Below are positions 43,361 through 51,949 of a stretch of 64,000 nucleotides of DNA, in pieces. A model generated the notes under the pieces. That model was not told the origin of the DNA and searched no databases. It saw nothing but the letters and a program-made list of their open reading frames with translations. Position 1 is the stretch's first letter, and each line of letters opens with the position of its first letter. The position numbers and the translations under genes were made by a program. Origin of the DNA: a bacterium D16-50 (GTDB lineage: Bacteria > Bacillota > Clostridia > Lachnospirales > Lachnospiraceae); assembly GCA_003612485.1 (NCBI GenBank), contig RAZA01000017.1:1-64000 (forward strand). Direction: 5' to 3'.

Positions 43361-44311
43361 ATGAGCAAATTATCCATCGTCATTCCCGTATATTACAATG
43401 CGGACACACTTGAACTCTTATATCAGGACATGAGGGAAAAGATCCTCGGAAAGCTTGGAGACTATGAAATCGTCTTTGTTGACGACGGCTCCGGCGACGA
43501 TTCCTGGCAGGTGATGAACTCCCTGCGCAGCCGTTACCCCCATATCAGGCTGGTAAGGCTGTCCCGCAATTTCGGTGAGCACGCGGCTCTGCTTGCGGGG
43601 CTGTCCGTCTGCACCGGGGACTGCGCCGTTACCAAGCAGGCGGATCTGCAGGAGGATTCCGGCATCATACTGGAGATGTACGAAAGCTGGAAGCGGGGCA
43701 ACAAGGTGGTACTGGCGGTGAGAAAGGAGCGGAAGGAAAACCCCATAAAGGTCTTCTTCGCCAATCTGTACTACGCCCTGATCCGCAGAATCGTCAACAA
43801 AAACATGCCCGTCGGGGGATGCGACTGTTATCTGATAGACAGAAAGGTCATCGAGGTTCTACAACGGCTGGACGAGAAGAACTCCTCTCTCACTCTGCAG
43901 GTTCTCTGGGCCGGCTTCAAGACGGACATGATCTATTTCGTCCGTCAGGACAGGGAGATCGGCAAGTCCCGCTGGACCTTGGCAAAGAAGGTAAAGCTGG
44001 TGATGGATTCCGTAATGAGTTTCTCCTATTTCCCCCTGCGCTTCATGTCAGGGCTGGGAATCTTCTTCAACATACTGGCAGTGATTCTGCTGGTCATCGT
44101 CCTCATAGAGAAATTCACTAAAAATACGCCCATCGTAGGCTGGACATCCCTGATGTGCGTGGTGCTGTGCGCCTCCGGCATCATCATGCTGATGCTGGGC
44201 ATATTGGGCGAATATATCTGGCGGGCTCTGGACGCCGCAAGATCACGCCCCCCCTATATCATCGACGAACTCTTGGAAAATCAAGCGGAGGAGCCCCATG
44301 GTCAGGAATAA
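43361..44311 (+). CDS. Family 2 glycosyltransferase with C-terminal membrane helices
   Basis: This 316-residue protein of dolichyl-phosphate-mannose-synthase type has LSIVIPVYYNADTLELLYQD, FVDDGSGDDSW, KQADLQEDSG and the Arg/Lys-rich acceptor loop, followed by two membrane helices (about 230-255 and 262-288). It would transfer a sugar to undecaprenyl phosphate on the cytoplasmic face. Together with GtrA and the large membrane protein this makes a three-component glycan modification set. ATG 43361 follows GGAG. Confidence 0.93.
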   Translation: MSKLSIVIPVYYNADTLELLYQDMREKILGKLGDYEIVFVDDGSGDDSWQVMNSLRSRYPHIRLVRLSRNFGEHAALLAGLSVCTGDCAVTKQADLQEDSGIILEMYESWKRGNKVVLAVRKERKENPIKVFFANLYYALIRRIVNKNMPVGGCDCYLIDRKVIEVLQRLDEKNSSLTLQVLWAGFKTDMIYFVRQDREIGKSRWTLAKKVKLVMDSVMSFSYFPLRFMSGLGIFFNILAVILLVIVLIEKFTKNTPIVGWTSLMCVVLCASGIIMLMLGILGEYIWRALDAARSRPPYIIDELLENQAEEPHGQE

Positions 44312-45983
44312 ACGCAAAAACCTGAAAGTCCTTTTGATCCTTTTGAGCATTCTGGCCTCCCTGAAGATGCTTTTCTTCGCGGTGGGCATGGACGAGGAAT
44401 ACCAGCTCGTCATGTCCTACCGCAATGCTATGGGCGACAGGCTCTTTCTGGATATGTGGGAGCCCCACCAGTCCTCCGCCTTTTTATGTACCCTTCTGAT
44501 GAAGCCCTACCTTATGCTGTTTGGCACCACCGGCATTATCATTTATCTAAGAGTCTGGGGAACTTTGCTCCATCTGGGCGTCAGCTTCTATCTTTACAAA
44601 ACCCTCAGACATTTCGTTTCGGAAGATCATGCCTGGCTTCTGGCTCTGCTCTATTACAATATCATCCCTAAGCAGATCATCCTGCCCGAATTCGGAATCA
44701 TGCAGGTGTGGTTCTATACACTGCTTTCCTTGTTTCTGATGAAATACTCCATGGAGTGCAAAATCCGGTATCTGATCCTCTCTGCCGTGGCTCTGGCCCT
44801 CAATGTGCTGTCCTACCCCTCCTGCCTGATCCTATTCCTCTTCGCACTGCTGTGGCTGGCCAGATTCTCCGGAAAACACAAGTGGCGGGACATGGGAATC
44901 TTCACGGCAGTCTGCGGCGCTTGTGCCGCGGCATATCTGGGAATGCTCTTCAGTTATACCCCCCCTATCCAACTGATCGAGACCTTGTCCAACATTTTAA
45001 GCGGGGACATCACCCATTCCCTGACCCTAACGGACAAGCTGCTGCTCTTTGGAAAGAAGACCCTATATATGGCAGTCCTTTGGCTGGTCTGCCGGCTCCT
45101 TGCCATGGCGGTGGCAAGGCGAAAGCAGCTGGCGCCTCCCATAACCGATGCCCTGACCATCCTGCCGGCATGCGCCATACAGCTCTTCTGCTGGATTGTT
45201 CTGGACACCGGATATGAATACCTGAATCTCCATCTGGCTGTCGCCGCGGCGGCAGGTATTTCCGTCTACAAAAGAAACCATGGTAAACAGGGCCATGAGC
45301 CGAAGTCCGTTTTGCTCTACTATGGCATTCTGGGCGCCGTCCTATCTCTTTTGGGCGTGGTCTATCTCACGGACATCACCCTGACGGAATCCATCCCCCA
45401 TGCCATGCCGGCCGCCATTTTCGGCTTCGCCCTGATGCTCCTTTGCATTCAGGGCAAAGAGGTCCCAAATGGCTCCAAATGGCTGAATGCGGCACTGCTG
45501 GTTCTTCTGGTCACCGCTATCTGCGGAAAGGCCTATACCCTGCGGGGAGGCGATTACAGCAATATCCTCCAGAGCGGGGGCATCATGAAGAAGGGCCCCG
45601 CCGCGGGAACCATATCCAATTACATCCGATCCTACATCTACAATGCGGACTATGAGGACTGGCAGGTCTATATGCAGGACGGAGATAGGGTTCTCATTGT
45701 GGTAAAGCTGGTGCAGAATCTGGATACCATCCAGTATCTGTTCAAGGACGTGGAGGTCTCCCATTATTCTGTGGTAAATCCCACCGCCTACGACCAGAGG
45801 CTGCCGGAATACTGGGCGCTGTATCCGGAGAAAGCCCCCAATGTAATCATCGTGGACTGCTGGTACGGAGAGCTGAAGGAAGCCCCTGACAGCTGGATCA
45901 TGGACTATATAGAGAATGATTTCGGCTACACTCAGGTGAACGACGGGAAATATATAAGAATATACAGAAAAGATGATGCATAG
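44298..45983 (+). CDS. Large polytopic membrane protein, probable GT-C glycosyltransferase
   Basis: This 561-residue protein has about twelve membrane helices followed by a soluble C-terminal domain (residues about 430-561). The first loop after helix one contains VGMDEEYQLVMSYRN and EPHQSS, the acidic and charged pattern of GT-C enzymes that use lipid-linked sugars at the outer face. It overlaps the GT2 gene by 14 bp, so the two are co-translated. Function as the final transferase is inferred from operon order. Confidence 0.8.
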   Translation: MVRNKRKNLKVLLILLSILASLKMLFFAVGMDEEYQLVMSYRNAMGDRLFLDMWEPHQSSAFLCTLLMKPYLMLFGTTGIIIYLRVWGTLLHLGVSFYLYKTLRHFVSEDHAWLLALLYYNIIPKQIILPEFGIMQVWFYTLLSLFLMKYSMECKIRYLILSAVALALNVLSYPSCLILFLFALLWLARFSGKHKWRDMGIFTAVCGACAAAYLGMLFSYTPPIQLIETLSNILSGDITHSLTLTDKLLLFGKKTLYMAVLWLVCRLLAMAVARRKQLAPPITDALTILPACAIQLFCWIVLDTGYEYLNLHLAVAAAAGISVYKRNHGKQGHEPKSVLLYYGILGAVLSLLGVVYLTDITLTESIPHAMPAAIFGFALMLLCIQGKEVPNGSKWLNAALLVLLVTAICGKAYTLRGGDYSNILQSGGIMKKGPAAGTISNYIRSYIYNADYEDWQVYMQDGDRVLIVVKLVQNLDTIQYLFKDVEVSHYSVVNPTAYDQRLPEYWALYPEKAPNVIIVDCWYGELKEAPDSWIMDYIENDFGYTQVNDGKYIRIYRKDDA

Positions 45984-46000
45984 CCAAACTTTGTCCCTTA

Positions 46001-46822
46001 TTATCTTATCAGGTTCTTTCTTTTAGCATAGTCAAAAATAAAGAAGACAAATGCCATTACCAGCAGGATAAAGATAGACAGCATATCCCATACATCAACA
46101 ATAGGCTCCCCTATTGTTTTCGACAGTATTACATTGATCAGAATCGTAAACGGGACGGCCAGTAAAAAAGCGGTTCCTAAAGCAGCCAATTTCCTTGCTT
46201 TGCCCATTCGGTAAAAAACCGCTGCTACAATCCACAAGAAAACCATGGACGCCGCCGCCATGGACGCGCCGATTGTAAATACCTCTTTTGTATTCACGAA
46301 ACTGCTCAGCAGATATAGATAGGGAACAATAAAAACAGTTAAGGATATCAAGCTTACAATAATTCCCTTTTTTCCCAGAATGATGCTGGGAAAAGATATA
46401 ACCCATGCAAAAACAATAGAGCTGGTGGAAATCAGGGACCATGTCAATCTGCCGGATATTGCAATATCGCAAATAAGGCATGCCATGATCCCAACCAAAA
46501 GTGTCGCTGAAAAAATCATTGAAATAATGACATTCTTTGTCATGTTATTTTCGTCTTTTCTTTTCAGGGCAATCAGATTTTCGTCTGCTTTTTCTTCAAA
46601 GCTTTCCATATCAATTTCCTCCCCACTGAGCAGTTCGTTCACTGTGATTCCCAAAATCTCACAAAGCTCCAACATAATAGATGAGTCCGGCATGCTCTTT
46701 CCCGTCTCCCATTTAGACACCGCCCTGTCCGTAATGTTAAGCTTCTCCGCCAGCTGTGCCTGCGTTAATTTTTTCTCCTTGCGGCAGTTGGCAATAAATT
46801 TTCCAATTTCCGTCTGATTCAT
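46001..46822 (-). CDS. XRE-family regulator fused to a membrane domain
   Basis: This 273-residue protein has an N-terminal Cro/CI helix-turn-helix (IGKFIANCRKEKKLTQAQLA, then LNITDRAVSKWETGKSMPD) and after residue 95 about six hydrophobic helices. Such membrane-linked XRE proteins are frequent in Clostridia, and their signals are unknown. ATG 46822 follows AAAGGAG. It is convergent with the glycan operon (gap 17 bp, no terminator visible) and A+T-rich. Confidence 0.9.
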   Translation of the reverse strand: MNQTEIGKFIANCRKEKKLTQAQLAEKLNITDRAVSKWETGKSMPDSSIMLELCEILGITVNELLSGEEIDMESFEEKADENLIALKRKDENNMTKNVIISMIFSATLLVGIMACLICDIAISGRLTWSLISTSSIVFAWVISFPSIILGKKGIIVSLISLTVFIVPYLYLLSSFVNTKEVFTIGASMAAASMVFLWIVAAVFYRMGKARKLAALGTAFLLAVPFTILINVILSKTIGEPIVDVWDMLSIFILLVMAFVFFIFDYAKRKNLIR

Positions 46823-46878
46823 CAATTTTTTCTCCTTTCACCTAGTACGATACACCTACGCGTATGTCTTTTACACGA

Positions 46879-46987
46879 ACCGGCAGTTGAGCGGGGCGGA
46901 TTCAACTACCGGTTGGGGAGCTTGAACGCCAAAAGAAAAGGAGCATATGACAAGGGCAGCGGTATTGTGAGCAATACCGCTGCCCTT
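46879..46987. terminator. Hairpin pair between the XRE gene and tRNA-Leu
   Basis: Two hairpins: AACCGGCAGTTGA/TCAACTACCGGTT (46879-46915, one mismatch) and a perfect 15-bp stem AAGGGCAGCGGTATT/AATACCGCTGCCCTT (46952-46987). The second can terminate transcription from the tRNA-Leu side (minus strand). Confidence 0.55.
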
Positions 46988-47057
46988 GCCTTAGCACTCA
47001 GGATATACTAAAAATCCGAAGCCGTCCCCGCAGAACCGGGTTCGGATTACCCTTATC

Positions 47058-47142
47058 TGGTGCGGATAACAGGACTTGAACCTGCACGTCTGCTGACAAT
47101 AGAACCTAAATCTATCGCGTCTGCCAATTCCGCCATATCCGC
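47058..47142 (-). tRNA. tRNA-Leu (anticodon TAG)
   Basis: Acceptor GCGGATA pairs with the 3' TATCCGC, a long variable arm is present (class II), the anticodon stem ATAGA/TCTAT encloses TTTAGGT with anticodon TAG, the T-loop is GTTCAAGTC, and 3' CCA is encoded (47058-47060). Confidence 0.96.
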
Positions 47143-47260
47143 CTATCCGCCTCCATCTATGCAGGTGGAATATCTGCATTATACCTTCTGTCCCTGCCTT
47201 TTGTCAAGCGGTTGCTGAAAAACCTTCTCCACATCCTTCTCTACATATATCTGTCCTGAG

Positions 47261-48667
47261 TCAACTCAGGGCCTTCTCGCCTATATGGCTGATGATATTC
47301 CTATGAATCCGCATCAGGAAATAGGTACTCATGCCAAGGCTGACCAGCTCAGCTATGGGAAAGGCCCACCAGATCAGATTCACGTCGCCGCTCAGGGAGA
47401 ACAGCCACGCCACGGGCAGCAGCACGCAGAGCTGTCTGGCAATGGACACCAGCATGCTGTATACACCGTTTCCCAGCGCCTGAAAGACACTGCCTACCAC
47501 GATACAGTACCCTGCAAAGCAGAAGCTCAGGCATATGGTGCGCAGGGCAGGAACCCCTATCACCAAAAGCTCTGAGGTCGCCTCCTCGTCAAACAGCCCG
47601 ATAAGCTGGGCCGGAAACAGTTCCATGGCCGCCAGCCCCACCAGCATTATACAGACCGCATATCCGATGCTGCTCTTCATGGTCTTCACCACCCTCTCGC
47701 GGCTGCCTGCGCCGAAATTGTAGGCGATGATGGGCACCATGCCGTTATTCAGCCCAAAGACCGGCATGAAGATAAAGCTCTGCAGCTTGAAATAGATGCC
47801 GAACACGGTTTGGGCAGCGCCGAAAGCTTCCAGAATCAGATTCATCCCGTATGTCATCACCGACCCGATGGCCTGCATGATGATGGAGGGCACGCCTACC
47901 TTATAGATATTCCCGATCAGCTCCCCGCTGGGCCGAAATCCCCGGAAGGACAGCCTGATGTCCTTGTTGAACTTCAGATTGAACACTATCGCCAGCACCG
48001 CGGCCACAATCTGTCCTGCCACCGTTGCCACCGCTGCTCCCGCCACTCCCATGGCAGGCATGCCGAAATACCCGAATATCAGAATCGGATCCAGCACAAG
48101 ATTGATGACCGCGCCCACCCCTTGCGTGACCATGGCGTGGAAGGCCCTTCCCGTAGACTGCAGCAGACGCTCGAAAACCACCTGCATAAAAATGCCGATT
48201 CCCGCCGTACAGCAGATTGTCAGGTATACAATGCCGTACTCCCTCACTTGTGCAATGGCAGTCTGGCTGGCAAAAAAAGGACGGCTGGCAAAGATACCGA
48301 TGAACGCGAACACCACATAGCTCGCCAACTCGATAAAGATGCCGTTGACAGCAATGGTATTGGCCTTCTCAAAGTCCTTCTCCCCCAAGGTTCTGGACAA
48401 GAAGGCATTGATGCCCACCGCCGTTCCCACGGACACGGCTATCATAAGGCTCTGAATGGGAAATGCCAGCGACACAGCCCTCAGGGCATACTCATTGATC
48501 CGGGACACAAAAATGCTGTCCACGATATTGTAGAGGGCTTGTACCAGCATGGAAATCATCATGGGCAGAGACATGGACAGAAGAAGCTTTTCAATGGGCA
48601 TGACCCCCATTTTGTTTTCAGCCGGCGCCCCGCCTTCGTTTTTCATATTTTTCATATCCGTTCTCAT
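47261..48667 (-). CDS. MATE-family multidrug efflux transporter
   Basis: This 468-residue, twelve-helix exporter of the DinF/NorM (MatE) family has two homologous halves, each with a LPMMISMLVQALYNIVDSIF- or VPSIIMQAIGSVMTYGMNLI-like start. It exports cationic drugs or metabolites in exchange for Na+ or H+. The start at 48667 is favoured because GAGGAG lies 10-15 bp upstream. An ATG at 48676 abuts the site. It stands between tRNA-Lys and tRNA-Leu, possibly after the terminator at 48777. Confidence 0.94.
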   Translation of the reverse strand: MRTDMKNMKNEGGAPAENKMGVMPIEKLLLSMSLPMMISMLVQALYNIVDSIFVSRINEYALRAVSLAFPIQSLMIAVSVGTAVGINAFLSRTLGEKDFEKANTIAVNGIFIELASYVVFAFIGIFASRPFFASQTAIAQVREYGIVYLTICCTAGIGIFMQVVFERLLQSTGRAFHAMVTQGVGAVINLVLDPILIFGYFGMPAMGVAGAAVATVAGQIVAAVLAIVFNLKFNKDIRLSFRGFRPSGELIGNIYKVGVPSIIMQAIGSVMTYGMNLILEAFGAAQTVFGIYFKLQSFIFMPVFGLNNGMVPIIAYNFGAGSRERVVKTMKSSIGYAVCIMLVGLAAMELFPAQLIGLFDEEATSELLVIGVPALRTICLSFCFAGYCIVVGSVFQALGNGVYSMLVSIARQLCVLLPVAWLFSLSGDVNLIWWAFPIAELVSLGMSTYFLMRIHRNIISHIGEKALS

Positions 48668-48776
48668 AGACAGCATCTCCTCTCTTTCTCCTTAGGTCTC
48701 TTTTTCCCTTGGGTCTCTTTCTCTTTGGCTCCTCCGGCCCTGCCTATGCCAAGGGCCCCTATAAAAACAGACATTA

Positions 48777-48816
48777 AAAAAGCAACCCTCTCGACCAGAG
48801 TCAGGTTGCTTTTTTG
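48777..48816 (-). terminator. Terminator of the Arg-His-Gln-Lys tRNA operon
   Basis: AAAAAAGCAACC and GGTTGCTTTTTT form a 12-bp perfect stem with T run on the minus strand, directly after tRNA-Lys. Confidence 0.85.
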
Positions 48817-48821
48817 CTTTC

Positions 48822-48894
48822 TGAGACATGGGGGATTCGAACCCCCGACACCTTGATTAAAAGTCAAGTGCTCTACCGACTGAGCTAATATCCC
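48822..48894 (-). tRNA. tRNA-Lys (anticodon TTT)
   Basis: The anticodon stem CTTGA/TCAAG encloses CTTTTAA, anticodon TTT. The D-arm is AGCTCAGTCGGTAGAGC and the T-arm GGGGGTTCGAATCCCCC. CCA is not encoded. Confidence 0.97.
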
Positions 48895-48961
48895 ACATTC
48901 ATACACAGAATCCATCTGCCTGACAAGGATATCGATACCCCACAGAATGAACCCTGATCAA

Positions 48962-49033
48962 CAGGGCTAGCTGGATTCGAACCAGCGACTGCAGCAGTCA
49001 AAGTGCTGTGCCTTACCGCTTGGCGATAGCCCT
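48962..49033 (-). tRNA. tRNA-Gln (anticodon TTG)
   Basis: The anticodon stem CAGCA/TGCTG encloses CTTTGAC, anticodon TTG. Acceptor AGGGCTA pairs with TAGCCCT, and the T-arm is GCTGGTTCGAATCCAGC. CCA is not encoded. Confidence 0.96.
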
Positions 49034-49120
49034 ACATCGTTACCAAGCGTGTCGTTGCGGCACATTCTTATATAAGCCAAAAACCCGCTTGTCGTAAAGT
49101 TTCCCGATAACGCAGGAAAA

Positions 49121-49195
49121 GGTGGATAAAGGGATTCGAACCCTTGGCCTCCAGAGCCACAATCTGGCGCGCTAACCAACTGCGCTATACCCACC
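49121..49195 (-). tRNA. tRNA-His (anticodon GTG)
   Basis: The anticodon stem CCAGA/TCTGG encloses TTGTGGC, anticodon GTG. The extra G at position -1 typical of tRNA-His is encoded opposite the discriminator C. Confidence 0.97.
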
Positions 49196-49246
49196 ATAAT
49201 CTAATATGAGAATCAATACCAAAAAATACGGTATTTCCATCTCCAA

Positions 49247-49320
<74 letters not shown>

Positions 49321-49552
49321 ACATCCTTAATACGATAACCGAACCAACGAAGCATATTTTACCCCATTCGATTCCATTTGTCAACAGTTTTCTACCACGA
49401 AACTACCAACTTTTTCAGGACTCCTTCATAATACCATTTTTTGCTGCTTATTGCAACAATAACAGCAGTAATTTTTCTGCCTCTGTTTTTATGTTTGGTT
49501 TTTTCATTATAAGCATCGCATTTTTTCAATATGGGCATCACATCTTTCAGTA

Positions 49553-49581
49553 TTGTCCCCCATTCCCGTTTATGGTAGAAT
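49553..49581 (+). promoter_or_regulatory. Promoter of the AraC-type regulator gene
   Basis: TTGTCC (49553-49558), 17 bp, TAGAAT (49576-49581) lie 49 bp before the start. The rest of 49321-49629 is A+T-rich and holds no gene. Confidence 0.55.
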
Positions 49582-49629
49582 AATAGGGATTGCTGTCACA
49601 TAAGTCAAACATGTTTAAGGAGGCCTACC

Positions 49630-51936
49630 ATGAAAGCACCCGGCGAAGCCAGCCGTCACCGGCGGCCCAGCGTTTATTTTATATTGCTGTTCTCTTATAT
49701 CTCCGTGCTTCTTCTGACCCTCAGCAGCAGCATCATATATTACTTACAGATCGATAAGCAGATCAGCGCACGGACGGAAATCTCCAGACAGCTTCTTCTC
49801 ACCCAGCTGCAGACATCCGTCGAGGGGGATCTGGCAGGGGCCAAAAAGCTGGTTCAGGAAGTTGCCTTTGACAAAAATATCCACCAGTACGCCAAGGGCC
49901 GCCCCGGCTTTACCAGCAAGGAGCTGCAGTCCATGCTTGCCTCCCGTCTGTACCAAAAGGATATCGTATATGACTATTTTGTCTATATCAGAGAAACGGA
50001 TCAGATCATCACTCCCACGATCAAAATATCCTCCCGGCAGTTCTACGACATCATGTACACCTTTGAGAACATGAGCTACGAAGAATTCCGGAGTTTATAT
50101 TTGGACGGGGTTTATTTTCAGGAATTTATGCCTCTGCAGGAGCTCACGCTGTATAACAATGAGTCCTTTTTGGCTCTCCCCCTGCTCCAGACCTTTCCCG
50201 TGGGAACCACCAGCGACCCTCTGGGCCAGATCATCTGTCTTATCAACGCAAAAAAGCTGTTTGAAAACGTGAATCTGATCCATCAGTCCACGGGCTCCGA
50301 CGTCTATGTCCTAGGCGAAGACAAAACCATCATTATATCCAGCGACAACGCGCCCATTCTGGACGTCTCCGCTGTGGAGTCCATATCCAGCGGAAAAGCA
50401 GAGGATAACGCAATCATCAGCAAAAAGACCGCCGAAACGCTGGGGTGGAATTTTATTGTCCGAACCCCCACGGCCCTGACTCTTGTGGAAAACAAGCATT
50501 TCCTGCGCAATTCCCTGACGATTTTTGCCGTTTATCTGGTAGCCGGCCTGATATTGGTTCATTTTCTGGCCCGAAAGAACTATTCTCCCATCTCGGAGAT
50601 ACACAATCTCATCCGCAGCAACCCGGTGGAGGATATGCCCGCCGCAAAAAGCGCCAATGAGTTTGAGACCATCAAGGGCACTTTGATCCATCAGTTCCAG
50701 CGGGACAAAAAATTGAGCAGCATCATCAACAGCCAGCTCCCCTACGTCCAGAGAGCCATGCTGGACCGCATGTTAAAAGGGTTGACCACGGACTATGCCC
50801 AAACCATAGAGCGCTTTCAGGATATGGGCATCCATTTCCCAAACAGCTTCTTTTTGGTGATCTCTCTGGAAATTGCGGAAAACAGCCCTTTTCTCCAGTC
50901 CGGAAACGTTTCCGAGGAAGATTTATTTCTGGCCCGGATGGTAGTGTCCAATGTGGGGAACGAACTGTTTGAATCCCACTTTGTAAGCTGCTATATCGAC
51001 TATGAACAGCAGCACTGCGTCTTCCTCCTCTGTCCCAGACAGACAGGCCAGACGGCGGAACCCACTGCAATGGAGCTTGCCTGCCGTCTGCGGGATTTTC
51101 TGCTGCAGCATTTCCAGATAGAATCCAGCGTCGGAATCAGCGCCCTGCGGGATTCCCCCGAAAGAATTCCCCTATGCTTCGACGAGGCCTGCAAGGCCTC
51201 CCGGTACGGCAGGCTGACCCAGTCCGAGGCTCCCGTATTCTTCAGCGACCTGCTGAATCTGGAGACCAATTATTACTATCCGGCGGAAATGGAATACCAG
51301 CTGATCAGCAGCCTGAAGGCCGGGCATTTCGATCAGGCCAAAGCATTGATCGAAAAGATCCTTGAGCTGAACACTCAGGGCAAGAGCCTCAGTCCCCACG
51401 CCCTCAGAGGCCTTCTCTTCGAGGTCGATTCCACTCTGTCGAAGCAGCTGGACAGCATCCAGATCGCAAAGGGGGAAGCCCCAATGGCCCGGAGAGAATA
51501 TTCGGAAAACCATGAACCGGTTTCGCTGGAAGCGGCAAAGATCCGGTATCTGGAAATGATCGACCAGATCTCCATCCAAAAAATGGAGGAGCCTGCCCTC
51601 AGCAAGCCCGAAAAGCTGGCCTCCTCCATCGCTTCTTATATAGAAGAAAAGGCCGGGGACCAGTGGATCGACCTAAATACCTTGTCGGAGGCCTTCCATG
51701 TGACGCCTCAGTATATTTCCAATATCTTCAAGAAATACCAGAACCAGAATATTAAAGATTATATTTCAAAAACCAAGCTGGAATATGCCAAAGAGCTCAT
51801 ACTCACTACCAATATGTCTGTCAATGAGATCGCCCAGCATCTTGGCTATGCGGGAGAGATCGGCGTCATTCGCCTCTTCAAGAAATATGAGGGCATGACG
51901 CCGGGGGACTTTAGAAACAAAGCAGGACTGCCTTAA
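49630..51936 (+). CDS. Membrane-bound AraC/YesN-type transcriptional regulator
   Basis: This 768-residue regulator has two membrane helices (about 15-38 and 290-310) around an extracellular sensor domain, a cytoplasmic middle part, and a C-terminal AraC DNA-binding domain with two helix-turn-helix motifs (LSEAFHVTPQYISNIFKKYQ and VNEIAQHLGYAGEIGVIRLF). This type typically controls neighbouring LplA/LplB/YtcP sugar importers in Firmicutes, here at 57306-61105. AGGAGG precedes ATG 49630. The last codons form half of a terminator hairpin. Confidence 0.94.
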   Translation: MKAPGEASRHRRPSVYFILLFSYISVLLLTLSSSIIYYLQIDKQISARTEISRQLLLTQLQTSVEGDLAGAKKLVQEVAFDKNIHQYAKGRPGFTSKELQSMLASRLYQKDIVYDYFVYIRETDQIITPTIKISSRQFYDIMYTFENMSYEEFRSLYLDGVYFQEFMPLQELTLYNNESFLALPLLQTFPVGTTSDPLGQIICLINAKKLFENVNLIHQSTGSDVYVLGEDKTIIISSDNAPILDVSAVESISSGKAEDNAIISKKTAETLGWNFIVRTPTALTLVENKHFLRNSLTIFAVYLVAGLILVHFLARKNYSPISEIHNLIRSNPVEDMPAAKSANEFETIKGTLIHQFQRDKKLSSIINSQLPYVQRAMLDRMLKGLTTDYAQTIERFQDMGIHFPNSFFLVISLEIAENSPFLQSGNVSEEDLFLARMVVSNVGNELFESHFVSCYIDYEQQHCVFLLCPRQTGQTAEPTAMELACRLRDFLLQHFQIESSVGISALRDSPERIPLCFDEACKASRYGRLTQSEAPVFFSDLLNLETNYYYPAEMEYQLISSLKAGHFDQAKALIEKILELNTQGKSLSPHALRGLLFEVDSTLSKQLDSIQIAKGEAPMARREYSENHEPVSLEAAKIRYLEMIDQISIQKMEEPALSKPEKLASSIASYIEEKAGDQWIDLNTLSEAFHVTPQYISNIFKKYQNQNIKDYISKTKLEYAKELILTTNMSVNEIAQHLGYAGEIGVIRLFKKYEGMTPGDFRNKAGLP

Positions 51937-51949
51937 CAGCAGTCCTGCT
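51921..51949. terminator. Shared terminator made from the final codons of two convergent genes
   Basis: AGCAGGACTGC (51921-51931) and GCAGTCCTGCT (51939-51949) form a perfect 11-bp stem. The stop codons of the two genes overlap in the TTAA of the loop (51933-51936). No long T run is present. Confidence 0.6.

Noticed and set aside
47810..48856. 348-codon plus-strand frame opposite the MATE gene
   Set aside because: His-rich composition typical of a shadow; it also runs into the tRNA-Lys terminator.
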